Of a stretch of DNA of 64,000 bases, positions 21,293 through 33,086 are shown piece by piece. The stretch spans positions 2,108,001 to 2,172,000 of the forward strand of contig JADPYG010000088.1 in NCBI GenBank assembly GCA_017654735.1, given 5' to 3'. The stretch's first letter is position 1. Each line of letters opens with the position of its first letter. Position numbers and translations under genes: made by a program. The notes beneath the pieces were generated by a model. The model worked only from the letters and a program-made list of their open reading frames with translations. It made no database searches and had not been told where the DNA came from. This DNA comes from Vishniacozyma victoriae (Eukaryota; Basidiomycota; Tremellomycetes; Tremellales; Bulleribasidiaceae).

Positions 21293-24138
21293 TTAGTCGC
21301 TGTTCAGCCTAGACATGGCTCGGGGAGTCAAAGATTCCGGTCGATGAGGGATAGAAAAAGCGTCCGTTGCTGAATCGTACTCCTGCCTAGGGGTAGTGTT
21401 ATCATTGTTTGAAGTCGACAATGAACTGGAAGCCGAGCCGGTGCTCAAGCTCGAAGATGAGCTCAATGTCGAGGATTGCTGAGACGATGATCCCTGATGA
21501 CCATAGAATGGGAATCCAGCTGGAGACGCATGTCCAGAGACATGAGAGTAGGTCTTTCGGACAGGTGGTAGTTCCTCTATTACTCGGTTGGGCGACTGGA
21601 AGAAACAGAATTTACTGATGAATTCCTGGTAAGACGCATCGTTTAAGAGTCGATGAGCAGATGATGTGTTGGGATCGCTAGTGTTCAAGTTGGCCAGGTC
21701 GGCAGTCGAGTCGTTGGGAACGGTATCAAGAGGAGAAGAGTCTCCGGTTGAATTGAGGGAAGGATCAGAAGGATCAGGCGACATGGGCGGCGCTCCTTCA
21801 ATATCCGTAGTCGTGGGTAGAGCGACGGTATGTTGTAACGGCGATGGTGAAGAGTCGTGGGAAGAAGGTGGAGCAAGACCACCTCCACCATTCCTGAGAG
21901 CCTGCAAGTCGTTGGTCGATCGCTTCATGGTCAAGCCTCGACGTGGTGGCGTGGCGGACTGGCTGGCCATATCTTCCACCGAAGCAGATCCACTTCCAGT
22001 AGCAAGAGGAGTAGAACTTCCATCGGTCGAAGCATAATTGTCGGGATCTTCTTTCAAGACTTTCGAGAATGAATCCCAGCTTTCCGACTTGCCGGCCCAG
22101 CTGCTAGACCTGTCGTGACCTGGAGAGGCTTTCGAAGTCGAGGCCGAAGCTGAAGTTGAAGCCGAAGCCAAGGACTCGACAATCTCGCTACTTGACTGTG
22201 ATGTAGAGGCAGTAGGAGGGAGTGGTGCCGAGGTCTTGGGTGGTGATGGAGCACAATGGTTCTTGAGCGTCAAGTGAGTGTGGACGTCGGGAGGTGGAGG
22301 TGCTCTGTACGCAGCAGCAGGCGGAGGCGAGAGCGCAGGCGAATTGGCGCCAGATCCTTGACCTCGACCAAGAACTGGGAAATTCCAATCACGAGCTCCA
22401 TCGGAACCAGATGGTTTTGGCGTACCAACTCCAAACTGATGAGCGATCCTGGAAGAAGGTGTGAATCCACCCTGTCGTAGACCGGGGAGCGAGTACTCGT
22501 GGGCAAAGTCGGAAGCAATCCTTTTCGAGGGCGGGAGCGAGTGCCTAGACCTTCGAGGACTGCTTCGCTTGAAGTTGAATTGGTAGTTCAAGCCGTTGTT
22601 GGAATCCCACCATTCTCGTCCCTCGACCGAGAATCGGATACAGATCATTAGTTGCTTCTCTTCGAGTTTCCTCTTGTAGTCCTCTAGCTTGATGGTGAAG
22701 CTGAAACGATCCCATCCTTCGTCGTGAGTAGTCGAGGAAGGGACGTGGGTGACGTGGTTTCCAGAAACCTCAGAGGTGGTCCTGGTACGTTAGTGAGTGC
22801 TACAATACAATGAGAGGGGACTTACTGCCAGTGATCCATGGTGAATCGTACAGCGACCCATTTCTGGAAAGCAACGTTCCTAACAATGATGGTTCCCTGG
22901 ATACACAAAGCCCCATGGACAGTGGTCAAATCGGCTCGCTCCATGACAACCATCTCGCCATCCAAAGCATGAGGCGCAAAGTCACATCGGACCCGAGGGA
23001 TACGACTTCCACCTTCGAGTGCGATCTCCCTAGCATCATCGTGGGCTTTGGCAAGCTCGTTCTTTCGAGTCCTGAAATGAACAAAGTCCGAAGCATCGGT
23101 ATCGGCCTCTGTCTCTGTCTCGGTGAGATATTCACCACCATCCTTGTTTGCCGATACAGATATTGGCCTGGATCCGACCACGTATGATACAATACTCTCG
23201 AGTGCTGAACCAGGTTCGCTTGAGTCGGCACCGGCAAATCGAACAGACTTGGATCTCTCTCCTCCGAATGGTCGAGAGGTTGGAGCGTCCTCCTCGTCCG
23301 GCTCTTGATCTTCCTTCAGGCGTGTCAGGTCGGGTGTAGACATGGATCGTTGCTTGAGTGAAGGCTTGACGACTTCGCCAGACTTCTTTCGGATCATGGA
23401 AGTAGGACGCGTCGGACGATAGTCTGCTGGTGATGGAACTAGTTCAGAGGTGGATGCGGATCCTGCGATCTGAAGTTGAAGCGAGCCACCACCGCGGTTA
23501 TGCCCAGAGGTAGAGGCAGAGTGTTGTCGTATTAGGCTTGGTCGTCTTGAAGACGTCGTACCGTTTCGGAGCGGGTGAGTGGACGATGAGGGTCGTGGAG
23601 TAGACTCAAATTCTGGGAATGGTACCGAACTCTTCTCCACAGCAGGCGTAGCGGACGACATGGTATGGAGTTCCAGAGGATCATCCCTGGGCGTAGGAGG
23701 GAGTGAACTGTCGAGCGAAGAGGTCGAGTCTAACGAGTCCTGTGGTACTCGAGATATGGAGGGTGCAGTGGTAGGACTGGGGTGTAGCTTGAGTCCAAGA
23801 GATCCGACGTGTTGTGGTAGACCGGAAGTAGGGGTAGAAGGGATTGTAGTGTGACTTCCTCGTCGTGGTAATCCATCGATGGTGGGTTGAACGGCTGAAA
23901 ACGATTGGTGGGTGCTACTGGCGGAGCGCGACATGACTGGTGATGTGTTTCGACTAGATGCGCGACGGGGTATACCAGGCATAGGACCATGGATGCCAGA
24001 GGAGGAGTTTTCGATATTTTCGACATGGGTAGGTGGTGTACAGAATCCCTTTTTCGAGTGGGGAATTGGTGATCGGGTGGGAGGGGTCTCTTTGGCGGGA
24101 GAGTTGACCTTGGGTGGTGTAGGGACAGAGTAGGGCAT
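21293..24138 (-). CDS. GAC1: CBM21 protein phosphatase 1 regulatory subunit (Gac1-like)
   Basis: Two exons, 24138-22826 and 22781-21293, join to 933 residues. Near residue 300 is KSVRFA, an RVxF-type docking motif for the phosphatase catalytic subunit. Residues about 390-510 form a CBM21 domain (GTIIVRNVAFQKWVAVRFT, DRFSFTIKL, RFSVEGREWWDSNNGLNYQF), which binds glycogen or targets the phosphatase to glycogen synthase. The flanks are long, Ser/Pro-rich and disordered. MPYSVPTPPKVNSP at 24138 is the chosen start. An upstream in-frame ATG at 24213 is possible, but an acceptor-like CTGATTACTCAG ends about 14 nt before 24138 and suggests a 5'-UTR intron. Confidence 0.85.
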
Positions 24139-27100
24139 TTTGTAGACAAGCTGAGTAATCAGCATTGGACTTTGTACAGTTGATAGTGAAGACGACGGAG
24201 AAAGGCGGAACACTTCGTGTGACTGGATAGTACAATGGAGAATGAGTGGACAGGCAGAGGAACAAGCTAATGATTGACCTATGAGGTTGTCCTAGTGTTT
24301 GTTGGTGTTTTGTGAAAGGAGACACGAGTGTCTAGTAGATCACCGTCGATGACGGTAGATGAAAGGAGAGTACAATGGGAAAGATAAGATGGAAGAGTGA
24401 GGAGTCATGTATAGGATGATCCTCATCCGTGAATATCTTGTGGAGCAGGGCCGAACAAAGAAGGATGTCACCCGAGTCTATCCCTCCTTGTTGACATTCT
24501 TTTATTTCGAATGACGCTCGGCCGCAAGACCGAATTTGGGTGATGGGAAAAGGTACAGAGTATCAAAGGAAGGCCAAGTACTTGGAAAGGTATAGTAATC
24601 CACACACATTCTCGAGCGCCCACGTCTCCTGGCCAGCCAGAAGCAAGTGAACGCCACGGCGAGGATCCCGATAGTCTCGGGATCTCTTATCATGACACCA
24701 GCAGGAAGCAAGGTGGGGAGGGGCGTGTCTCCGGTATGGAGATTGCGAAACTTTGGGATTGGTGTGGAGATCAAGAAGACAGGGGAAAGATGTGAAGATT
24801 TTCAAGTCCGAAAGACTTACTATGCACTAGAATCCTTGATTTGTATTCTAAAAGATCCGTGATTTGTATTCCTAGATCCTTGATTTGTATAAGGTATAGA
24901 TTGGAGCGTTCGATATCCTTCCTTCTGTTCTAATGGCGAGATAGGCGAGGTTGTCCAAGGTACGCGTATATAGATTGATGGTTGAATAGGGTTTGGGGTT
25001 GATTGTGGATGGTTCGTAACGGTGTCGTTGCTGTTATGTTAGATTATGTACATTCATTATAGGATCGTATAGGTGTGGGTAGAGCATGGATGGTGGAAGG
25101 GATAGGATGTATAATGAGAAGAAGAGTGGGTGATGATAGTTGAGCATTGACGTTTGAAGGAATATAACAAAGTTGAAAGGGAGGGAGAGGGAATCAGGGA
25201 ATGATGTGTATAGGTGACATCGGCCACTATACACACTTCCTTATCCTTGCTTCTACGCCATCTTATGACTTAAATGACGATGATGTGTGGGTGAGTCGCT
25301 GACGGGATAGTATGTGTGTATGTATGTGTGTTTGGGATGGGCGGGAGTGTAAGTCTGGAAGTGATAGAAGGGTTCGGACTTACGCGACGCGACGACAAGC
25401 TACAATGATGCGATGATGATCAAGGCAGTAAAGAGAGCAGTGACTGTATTGATTAGTCGTCGTATACAATGATGGTTCTGGTTGTTGTGGTATATCTTGA
25501 GATTCGAATAGGCTAGCACAGCGAGCGATGTCGAATGAAAGATATCGAGTGATTGAAGAAAAGAGAGGGGATTGACGTACCGAGTCGTCTCTTATATATA
25601 TCCTGTCTCCGATGCAAACAGATAATCCTAGTGGATCTGCCCCACAGATCTAGCAATGTCTTGGAAGAGGGGCCCGTCGTGTTAGAGGCGCGAGGTAATT
25701 TGGTAGGTACAAGGTGACACCGATAGGGCGAAGTGGAGCGGGCCAGCCTAGATTTGTGATATGTAGTGGATTTATGTCTATTGTTGATTGTGATTCGGTC
25801 GCGGTGGAGCGGGGTTGTAGGTCGTGACGAGGTTTACAAACCAGAACGGGGACGGGATGGGAATTTAGGATTGAATCGTGTAGACGGGTAGTTGGTAATG
25901 TTTTAGTGATTATACTCGTTTTGGTACGTCAATTGGTCCCCGTACAAGTTGTTACTGATTCGCAGTTGTTGTTGGTCACCCTTGGTTGTACACAATGGAT
26001 GATCCGACTGATTTCGTATTGACTTAGAGCCGTAGGGGATAATGATGCGTAATGACGACGAGGTGACTACCTTTTTGTCGCAATTAATGTGGTCACCTTC
26101 TTTGATGTCTCGTTCGGACTAGACCGATGGGATCCCAAGACAGCCACCGACAAGTGTGGAGTGGGAATGAATTCAATGACGTGCCGAGCCTTCTTCCCTT
26201 GGCAATGTGAAGATTCTTTGTCCCCACACTCTTAGTGTATCCTTGTCGCCAAATTATCCTACGCGTCCCCAAAGCTTATCTTCCAAATCTCCAATCCTTC
26301 CAATTTAGTATTGGCCGGCGTGTCTTGTAGACGGTGTCCGTGTGTCGGTGATCCGTCTGTACAAGATTGGAAACAAAGCTGATTCAAATGTAGGTGAGAG
26401 GTGAAATATGAAGAAAGTATGCGTAATTGAAAGTCGGGATCCGTAATAGCGTAAAGATTCCCCACTGAAGAGCCGCTCGGCACGACTTGTTTCGTAAAAG
26501 ATCGACCAGGTAGTGTGGAGTGGGAAAATTGATTGGTCCGTCTAGAGCATACAGGTTTCTTCGCACGCCTCCAAGTATAATCCAAGTCCCCAAGAGAATA
26601 CGATAGCGGCAAAATCACCAGAGAATACAAAGAGTAGGGGGAATATCCAATTAGACTTTTCCCGTTCCTGAGCCCTTTTCGCTTTCCCACACTTTTTGAT
26701 GGATAGCGGGCAACTACGTGCGGAATGGTGAAGCAAGGGTAATTTAGTGCTGATAGAGACGCCGATGATCGACCGGCAGGTGAAAAGATGCCGATTGGTG
26801 TATGTAGAGTGAGAATGATGGAGTTGTGCAAAGGATGAATTATCACCAGATACCACCTCTCAATCCAATTATGGACGATGGCCGCCGTCCTCCAGTCATC
26901 GAAGCACGAGCAAGTCTACTACTAAGCATGTCCTGGGCATGAGCAAGGCATAAGCCGAGAGAGTAGACATATGGAATCAGGGATTAAAGAACGCCATTGA
27001 CGTGTACGACTACTTTCGGAGATTTCCGTCGCGTTGATGAAATTTTTACGTGTCATATTCAATATTAACCCACTACCAAGCGAGGATAATTCGTGGAGGA

Positions 27101-27802
27101 CTCTAAAGATCGCTTCGCTGCCCCAGCAGTCCCATGAGGGGTCATGTGCTGCCCTCGCTTCGTCAAGAGAGACCTGGGGTGTGAAAATTGATGTCATGAC
27201 AATCCAATAGAGACCGGCGGCCAATGACTAGGCAGCGTCGTATGCCTCCATCGCCACTATCAAGTTCAGCGTAATAAAGGCGGTCGTTTAATATTCTGCC
27301 AAGTGGCAGGATACTAGAAGGATACTAGGCTCGTTCCTGATGCGATGGGACCTGGTGGACGGGCTTATACCAAATCATCGCCCGAATGACCGAGACATAG
27401 GTACATGAGCGAGGCAAGCAAAAGCTCAAGCAGCGCAGTCCAAGATACGTAGAGGCCCTTATAGAATCACCAAAAGGGGAAGAGAACAAGAAGGGGTTTC
27501 CGTGCCGTGGCGTTCTTTCTACGTAGTCGTTGGAACCGGATGCTTTTGCCCCTTGGGCTCCCCGCGGGTTTGTTTCATGCGTAGGTGGATCTGGATCTCA
27601 TGTAAGGGTACATGCATATGTAAGTCACGCCTATGTACCTGATATCGCAAACTGATGGTGACCATTTCCGATGCTTTCGTCCTATATACGTATGCGTCCG
27701 GTCCGAGGTACCGATTTCGGTCGCTTTAAGCCGGCTTCCTACACCGGGTTCGCCTCCCTACCTGCTCCGGATCTGCGTCCGGTGCAATCTCCCAAATCAA
27801 CT
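24139..27802. other. 3.6-kb region with no supported gene
   Basis: This is the longest gap in the window. Open frames up to 195 codons (minus strand, 26846-26259) have composition and shape of chance frames, with no domain or clear splice structure. The left part probably holds a long GAC1 promoter and leader. It contains a three-copy imperfect repeat at 24829-24892 and an A/G- and GT-rich tract near 25100-25340. A non-coding transcript is possible but not shown. Confidence 0.5.
24829..24892 (+). repeat. Three imperfect tandem copies of ATCCTTGATTTGTATT-like unit
   Basis: Units beginning ATCC start at 24832, 24855 and 24876, so the period is 21-23 bases. The core TGATTTGTAT is identical in all three copies. 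Confidence 0.8.
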
Positions 27803-28475
27803 TCAACCATGCCTTTGTCCTCGGTCCTGTTCCCGGCCCCTTCTTTCCAGTCCCAATATCGAGACGTGGTCGTGTCCTTTCTCTCTCATCTTGGTCCTAG
27901 CCCTTCGGTCCCATGCCTGCAGCCAGTCCTTTACGTGCTGGTGAGGTGTCCCTCCACTCCAAATCCGGGTCAGTGACCCATGATTCGCTCGGATCATTTT
28001 CTCCTCTCCAACCATCAAACATCCCTTTCTGCGGTTCGTCGAAAGAGAACGTGGTTTTGTGCTCACAAATACCCCTTTCATCTCTAGAGTTCGGTTCTCA
28101 AAGTCGATCGTGTAATTCCAGTTTGGACCTCCGTGATCATGATTATCATCAATTGGATATTTCTCGCAACCGTTCCAAATCTTATGCAACAGGTGTCGCT
28201 GGTCCGTAGGCTGGACGATTTCTTCGTAGTCAGGTGTCCACTCTAAGTGATCGGTGCATGTGAAATACGGTCGGCGAGGCAGATAACTCAATTTTATCTT
28301 GGAGTCTTCAATATTCGACGAGAAATCCGGATTGGCGATCCTGAACGCTTCGACGGTACGTGAGCCGGTATGATCAATGGGTATCAAGCACTAACGTCGA
28401 GAGGGTAACGGTGTGATGTGGAATCGTTATCGATCCGTCGGTGTCATCTTTTCCACACGATCCCAGGAGACCCAT
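27803..28475 (-). CDS. Orphan protein with a predicted N-myristoylation motif
   Basis: Two exons, 28475-28396 and 28340-27803, joined at a GT-AG intron with the frame kept, give 205 residues. The start MGLLGSCGKDD fits the consensus for N-myristoylation (Gly2, Ser6) with a neighbouring Cys that could be palmitoylated. The middle part, with RRPYFTCTDHLEWTP and NWNYTIDFENRTLEMKG, looks like true protein, but I do not recognise the family. The C-terminus is basic. Just upstream, 28640-28540 on the same strand also reads like an exon (NEEESDPENLGND...), but I could not join it in frame, so the true 5' structure may differ. Confidence 0.45.
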
Positions 28476-29172
28476 TTTAGCTGATACATCAGGATAGAAT
28501 AGATGAGAGTGTTTGAAAGAAGACTGACCTCGTCGACGATCTTCTTGAGCGCATCTAGCTCCTGAGTCGTGTGAGATACAATGAAATTAATAATGTCATT
28601 TCCGAGGTTCTCAGGGTCGGATTCTTCCTCATTGTAGCAGGCATTGGGATAGCGTTAGCGTCCCTGACCATGAACGAAACCAACGTGACCGCTGGTGCCC
28701 TCAAGGAGTGGTCTCATTCCGGTGCGTGGTTTTGATGTGACGAGGAAAGGAAAGGAAAGGAAAGGAAAGGGAAGGAAAGGAAAGGAAAGGAAAGGAAAGG
28801 AAGGAAAGAAAAGGAAAGAAAAGACGACAGGATCGTGAGCAGGCATTCTGAAAGGTCCGTGCGCATCCGGTTGAGTCAACTCCTCTCGCAGTAGTGGTCC
28901 TGCCATCCCGTTTGAAATAGACCTTATAGGCATACAAGTGCACGTTGGATCGTTCATCAGCTGTCAGTCAGTCCAAGGCTAGCGCAAGAGAGCTCTATTC
29001 AGCTAAATCCAGGCAGAGAGATCTGATGATTTACGAAGCATCAAGACGATGATCCGGTCGACCAAGTTGGGGATCCCGCTTGAGCATGAGAGTCGTAGGA
29101 AGTGTTACATGTTGATAGTACAGAGGCTTACGAAAGCAAGACCGGGATTCAAGAGAATATGGGAGTAAGAAC
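28476..29172. other. Gap with exon-like fragment and microsatellite
   Basis: Holds the minus-strand coding-like stretch at about 28640-28540, bounded by a GTCAGT donor, and the GGAAA microsatellite. No complete gene is seen. Confidence 0.4.
28743..28825 (+). repeat. (GGAAA)n microsatellite
   Basis: About fifteen pentamer units of GGAAA with a few interruptions, purine-only on the + strand. It is prone to length change and could form triplex DNA. Confidence 0.95.
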
Positions 29173-29707
29173 TTATCCGTTGATCTTCTTTGATCGTCCC
29201 TGTCGCTGTTCGTTGTTAGCTTGGGTTACGATGTCGCATGACATGGAGACGTACCTTCTGGAGTCGCTGGAGTTTCTTGGCAGACATCTTTGCTGCCATT
29301 TGTTCCATCCTTAATCGCTGTTCCTGTCGATCTCTCCTCTCTTTGATGTGATTTCGTTTCCTGTCCATTAGCTACTCTTCACGCGTCCGTTACCATGCCC
29401 AAGATCAGCACAGGGTAGTGACGACTCACCTCAACTTCTTAGCCTCCTCATCCTCCTTCATCTCCTGCTCAACAGCCTTAACAGCCTCCTGAGCCTTCTC
29501 CTTCTCTTTCCTCTTTTCAAAAGGAGTCTTGAGCGAAGGACTGATATAACTCCTCTTTAAAGCTTCCTTTGGTGATTTGTGGGCTTTTCCAATTGATCGA
29601 CCACCGTTGGAAGCTGCAATAGGTCGAGGGGCGGGGTTGGTGACTACCTCTGCGGATGATGGACCTGGTAGTGATCCTGTAGTGTAGCGTTCCATGTTGG
29701 ATGACAT
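29173..29707 (-). CDS. CGR1: Cgr1-family rRNA-processing protein
   Basis: Three exons starting MSSNMERYTT and ending KKING. The second half is one long charged helix (KEKEKAQEAVKAVEQEMKED, then RRKRNHIKERRDRQEQRL) preceded by basic and Ser/Pro-rich sequence, the layout of Cgr1. It is a small nucleolar protein needed for pre-rRNA processing and 60S subunit assembly. Splice joins at about 29429 and 29235 restore the RRKRNH and LQKRQG readings. It diverges from CDT1 with about 350 bp between starts, a plausible shared growth-linked promoter. Confidence 0.8.
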
Positions 29708-30058
29708 TATTGTAGTTAGTGGTGTTGAATTAGAAAATCAGATAAATGGGTAGGTTATATTTCGGAGATGTGTGATAACTCCGTGTTGTCTTTTACCCTG
29801 AGACTTACTCCCCGTGCCTGTCACCCTTTGCTCATGTCGGATGGATCATTTTACTTGTACTTGATTCAACTCTTCACTGTACTCTATCTCATATCTTGTA
29901 CATCGATAGCTGGTCTGTCTAGGAGAGCAGCCTGTACTCTTGACGAGGCCATCATATCAAAGGAAGTGTGCTTGTCAAACAATATACCATATCGTACTTG
30001 TCGCAGGACGACACCCCAAATCAATCGACCAACCTAGTCGATCGAAATCATCTCGACA

Positions 30059-31965
30059 ATGTCTTCTGTGCAGGTCACACCGAGAAAGAGAAAGTCTGCG
30101 GCTACTGAGGGACTGTCGACTCCTCAAAGTACCAGAAAGACTAGGACTAAAGGGTAAGTTTTGTCCAGGATCAATGGTCAGTGCTGAAATATAGCGCACC
30201 CGCTCCTAACCCTCCTTTGGTACCATTCCCAACACCTCCTTCGTCTCGAACGAGGCGTACAGGCGATGAAGGGCTACTGGAGGAAGCTGAATTTGAAGAG
30301 GTATTCCCTAGCAAGACTATCGAGAACAGACAGCTACCGCCCCATCTCCAGACCCTTTTGACATTGCAACATGCCTACAACCTCGCTCTCTCGCTTCATA
30401 TCGCTACTAAACCACCTATCCTTCCCCCTCATCCGCCCTCGACTGTTCGACTCGAATTACCATGCTTGACAAATTACCTCGCTATCAAGGAGACAGTCGA
30501 AAGGACCGGTGGACGTAGATTTGGTACTCAGGAATTAGCTCGTCTAGCTTGGATATGGCAATGGGACAGTGTTACTTTACCAAAGGAAGAATCGGGAACA
30601 GAGGACGAGAACCCATTCTACGTCAAGAAAGAGCAACCAACAGCCGATGTGGTCTGTGCAATGTCCTACCTGATCACTCCTACTCGAACATTAGATGGAT
30701 CAGGAAAGAGGGTACATACATACGGACTGGGGATTGAGCTGGACTTGAAACCTGGAGAAACTCGGCAGATATTGCATAATGGCGCAGAAGGCGGATTGGG
30801 GAATAAAGGTCAAGGAGGAGGAATGGGAGCTGTAGGAAGGTGGAATACGGGTGGAGAGATCAGGCATGATTTGGTCAGGGAAAAGTTGGAAAAGTGGATA
30901 GATCTGAATGGGGGTTACGAGGTGAGTCAATTTCTCATCATTTGGATTTTACTGATCCCAGCCTATAATCATGCCCGACAACGGTCTACCTACTCCATCC
31001 GCGACCGGCTCATCAAGGTCAACAATCCCGCCCATCCCCATGCTACCCCTACCAAAACTTGCTTCCGCTCTTCTTCCCGCCGCCAACCTATTCTCAACAC
31101 CCTCAAGCTCGTCAGCAGGTCTGCCAGGTTTAGCAACACCTCCCAAGAAAGTCATGAGCACAGCCGGCCTCTCGGATCCGTTCGCTCTCGACGAACCGAG
31201 TGTCCTGAAACCTGGGAAATCTGGATCAGTGGAGGACAGGCGGAAAGCTATGCAGGATAGGGTGAGTCCCATCATGCTTGAGGAGCAGTGACTGATGTGG
31301 TAGATTAAGAAACGAAGTGAAGCCTCCAAAGGTCCTTTACCGACTCTTGGCTCGGCCATCAATAGTGGTTATAAAGTCAACATGTCGGCTGCTGCTCAGC
31401 AGGAAGAGCTCAAGCGGAGAAGTACACTGAGCAGGCTCGAGAGTGTCGCGGAAGGTGTCTGGATGTAAGCTTACGCATCGCTACCGGTCCTAAGCTGACA
31501 TACAGGCTATTCTCTGCTCCCGGCTCATCCTCGTCGTCCCTCACTACCCCACCTCGTACTCGCCGTAAAGCAATCCCATTAGCCGAAGTAGCAGACGTAA
31601 TCGTCAAGTCCTCCAAAACGCCAATATCTCTCGCAGAAGCCGAAACCTCGCTATCGATGATTACGGATTTATGCCCATTCTTCCTTACTTCCAAAACAGT
31701 AGGAAGGCAAGAATGGCTAGAGATGCCAGCTAGTGTCGCTCAACCTCCTTCACCCAGTCCTGGATCGTACGTTCCCTCTGGGGAGAAAGTGGTTGTACCG
31801 GCGTTTGTGGGTACTGGTGGACCTAGTGTTCCTACTAGTCCTAGTCCCAAAGCTAGGTCTAGGTTGGGTGGGGATTTGGCTGGACCTGCTAGTCCTGGCA
31901 GAGTGAAGCGTGGAGGTTTGAGGGAGGTCAGGGAGAGGATCAGGAAGGAGCTGGGTGATTGGTAG
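30059..31965 (+). CDS. CDT1: DNA replication licensing factor Cdt1
   Basis: Five exons: 30059-30153, 30195-30921, 30962-31261, 31304-31464 and 31506-31965, joining to 580 residues. The basic N-terminus (TPRKRKS) is followed by a central winged-helix domain beginning LPPHLQTLLTLQHAYNLALS, the segment that meets geminin in animals. The Pro/Ser linker leads to a C-terminal winged helix (IPLAEVADVIVKSSK, ETSLSMITDLCPFFL) that binds MCM. Cdt1 loads Mcm2-7 at origins in G1. No PIP-box degron is visible at the N-terminus. The family call rests on domain order and motif shape. Confidence 0.75.
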
Positions 31966-32283
31966 GGACACAATCGGGCCGATGGACAGTATAGAAAACG
32001 GGACTCTGGAAATGGTAGGATACCTCCTGTATGAGGGAATGCTGGCGGTAGCTAGCGCTGGAAGCTCAGTAAGGAAGAAGTAATTATAGTATAATCTAAA
32101 TAGTTAATGCACAACCAATCTTGCACCTGAGCAGCTTTTGGGGTTACAGCTTCATCTCGAAATATGAGTGAATCGGTTCGAGCAAAGAGCTCCCGCAGTG
32201 ACGGAGCAAGGGTATGCATACATTAAACTGTCCAGCAGAGCACGCCCTCCTCCCGAGACTGACCAAGTCCGCCTAACGCAGCT
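31966..32283. other. 3' regions of convergent CDT1 and ATX1
   Basis: 318 bp with no coding sequence; presumably the two 3' untranslated regions. Confidence 0.5.
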
Positions 32284-32657
32284 TTACAGAGACTCCTTGA
32301 TATCCGGAATCTCCCCCTGACTCTCAATGATCTTCTTACTCTGAATCTCCTTTCCGGTCTTTGCAATCTTCTCCGTAACAGTCTCAAAGGGAGGTAGAGA
32401 TGGTCCCCAAACCAATACTTCCTGAGTAGGTCTGTGGATTACATATTTGTTGGCTACTCATTAGGTTTCCCAACTCTTTGCTATGGATGGAGAGATGGTG
32501 ATGGGCATACGAGATTCAATGTTCTTGCCTAGGACACGGTTGATAGCGCCTGAACAACCTCCACAAGTCATTTTGACTGTGTAATGGTATGCTGGGGCTG
32601 TTGGCTGTCGTTCAGCTTCAGCACTGATGACATGGGACGACGACGTACTGCTGACAT
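32284..32657 (-). CDS. ATX1: Atx1-type copper metallochaperone
   Basis: Three exons; the first codes only for MSA. The joined protein is about 85 residues with a beta-alpha-beta-beta-alpha-beta layout. The copper site is MTCGGCSGAINR (MxCxxC). KTGKE near the C-terminus is the loop that in Atx1 neutralises and shields the site. Atx1 carries Cu(I) from the importer to the Golgi P-type ATPase, which feeds multicopper oxidases such as laccase and ferroxidase. A short extra tail (SQGEIPDIKESL) follows the core fold. Confidence 0.9.
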
Positions 32658-33086
32658 ATTGTGAGATTGAGAGGAGATGAAGGTAAGTGGTATGGAAGGA
32701 ATTGATTGAAGGATGGGGTGTATAATTGGTTGCTCAGCAACACGACAATAATCGCGTCACGAAGGCGATCATTCTGGTATCCGGACTTGGCCGAAATAGG
32801 CAACTTCTCTTACTACGCTACCAGGTAACGATATCAAAGCCCGTATCCATGCATAGAGATCAACTCTACTAATACTATCTATAAGAACCATCTAGGCTCG
32901 CTTGTACTATTCCACTTGTATCAAACAAGGTTAGATCATGGCAATGTACTGAAAAGGAGTAATGACCGGAATTACCCAAAATGAAAGTGATGACAGGGAA
33001 ATCTATGTACAACAACATGGAATGAATGTGAATGGTGTGTCGTAAGGTCGTAGTCGTATCCTAGTCGTGAGGGCATAACGAAGGGA
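32658..33086. other. ATX1 promoter and GH18 3' region
   Basis: 429 bp; no gene seen. Confidence 0.45.

Noticed and set aside
26259..26846. 195-codon minus-strand open frame
   Set aside because: Composition is that of chance frames, there is no domain, and no splice sites or flanking exons support it.
27690..27770. GGGTTCGCCTCC, close to a Pol III B box
   Set aside because: One key base differs, and no tRNA can be folded upstream of it.
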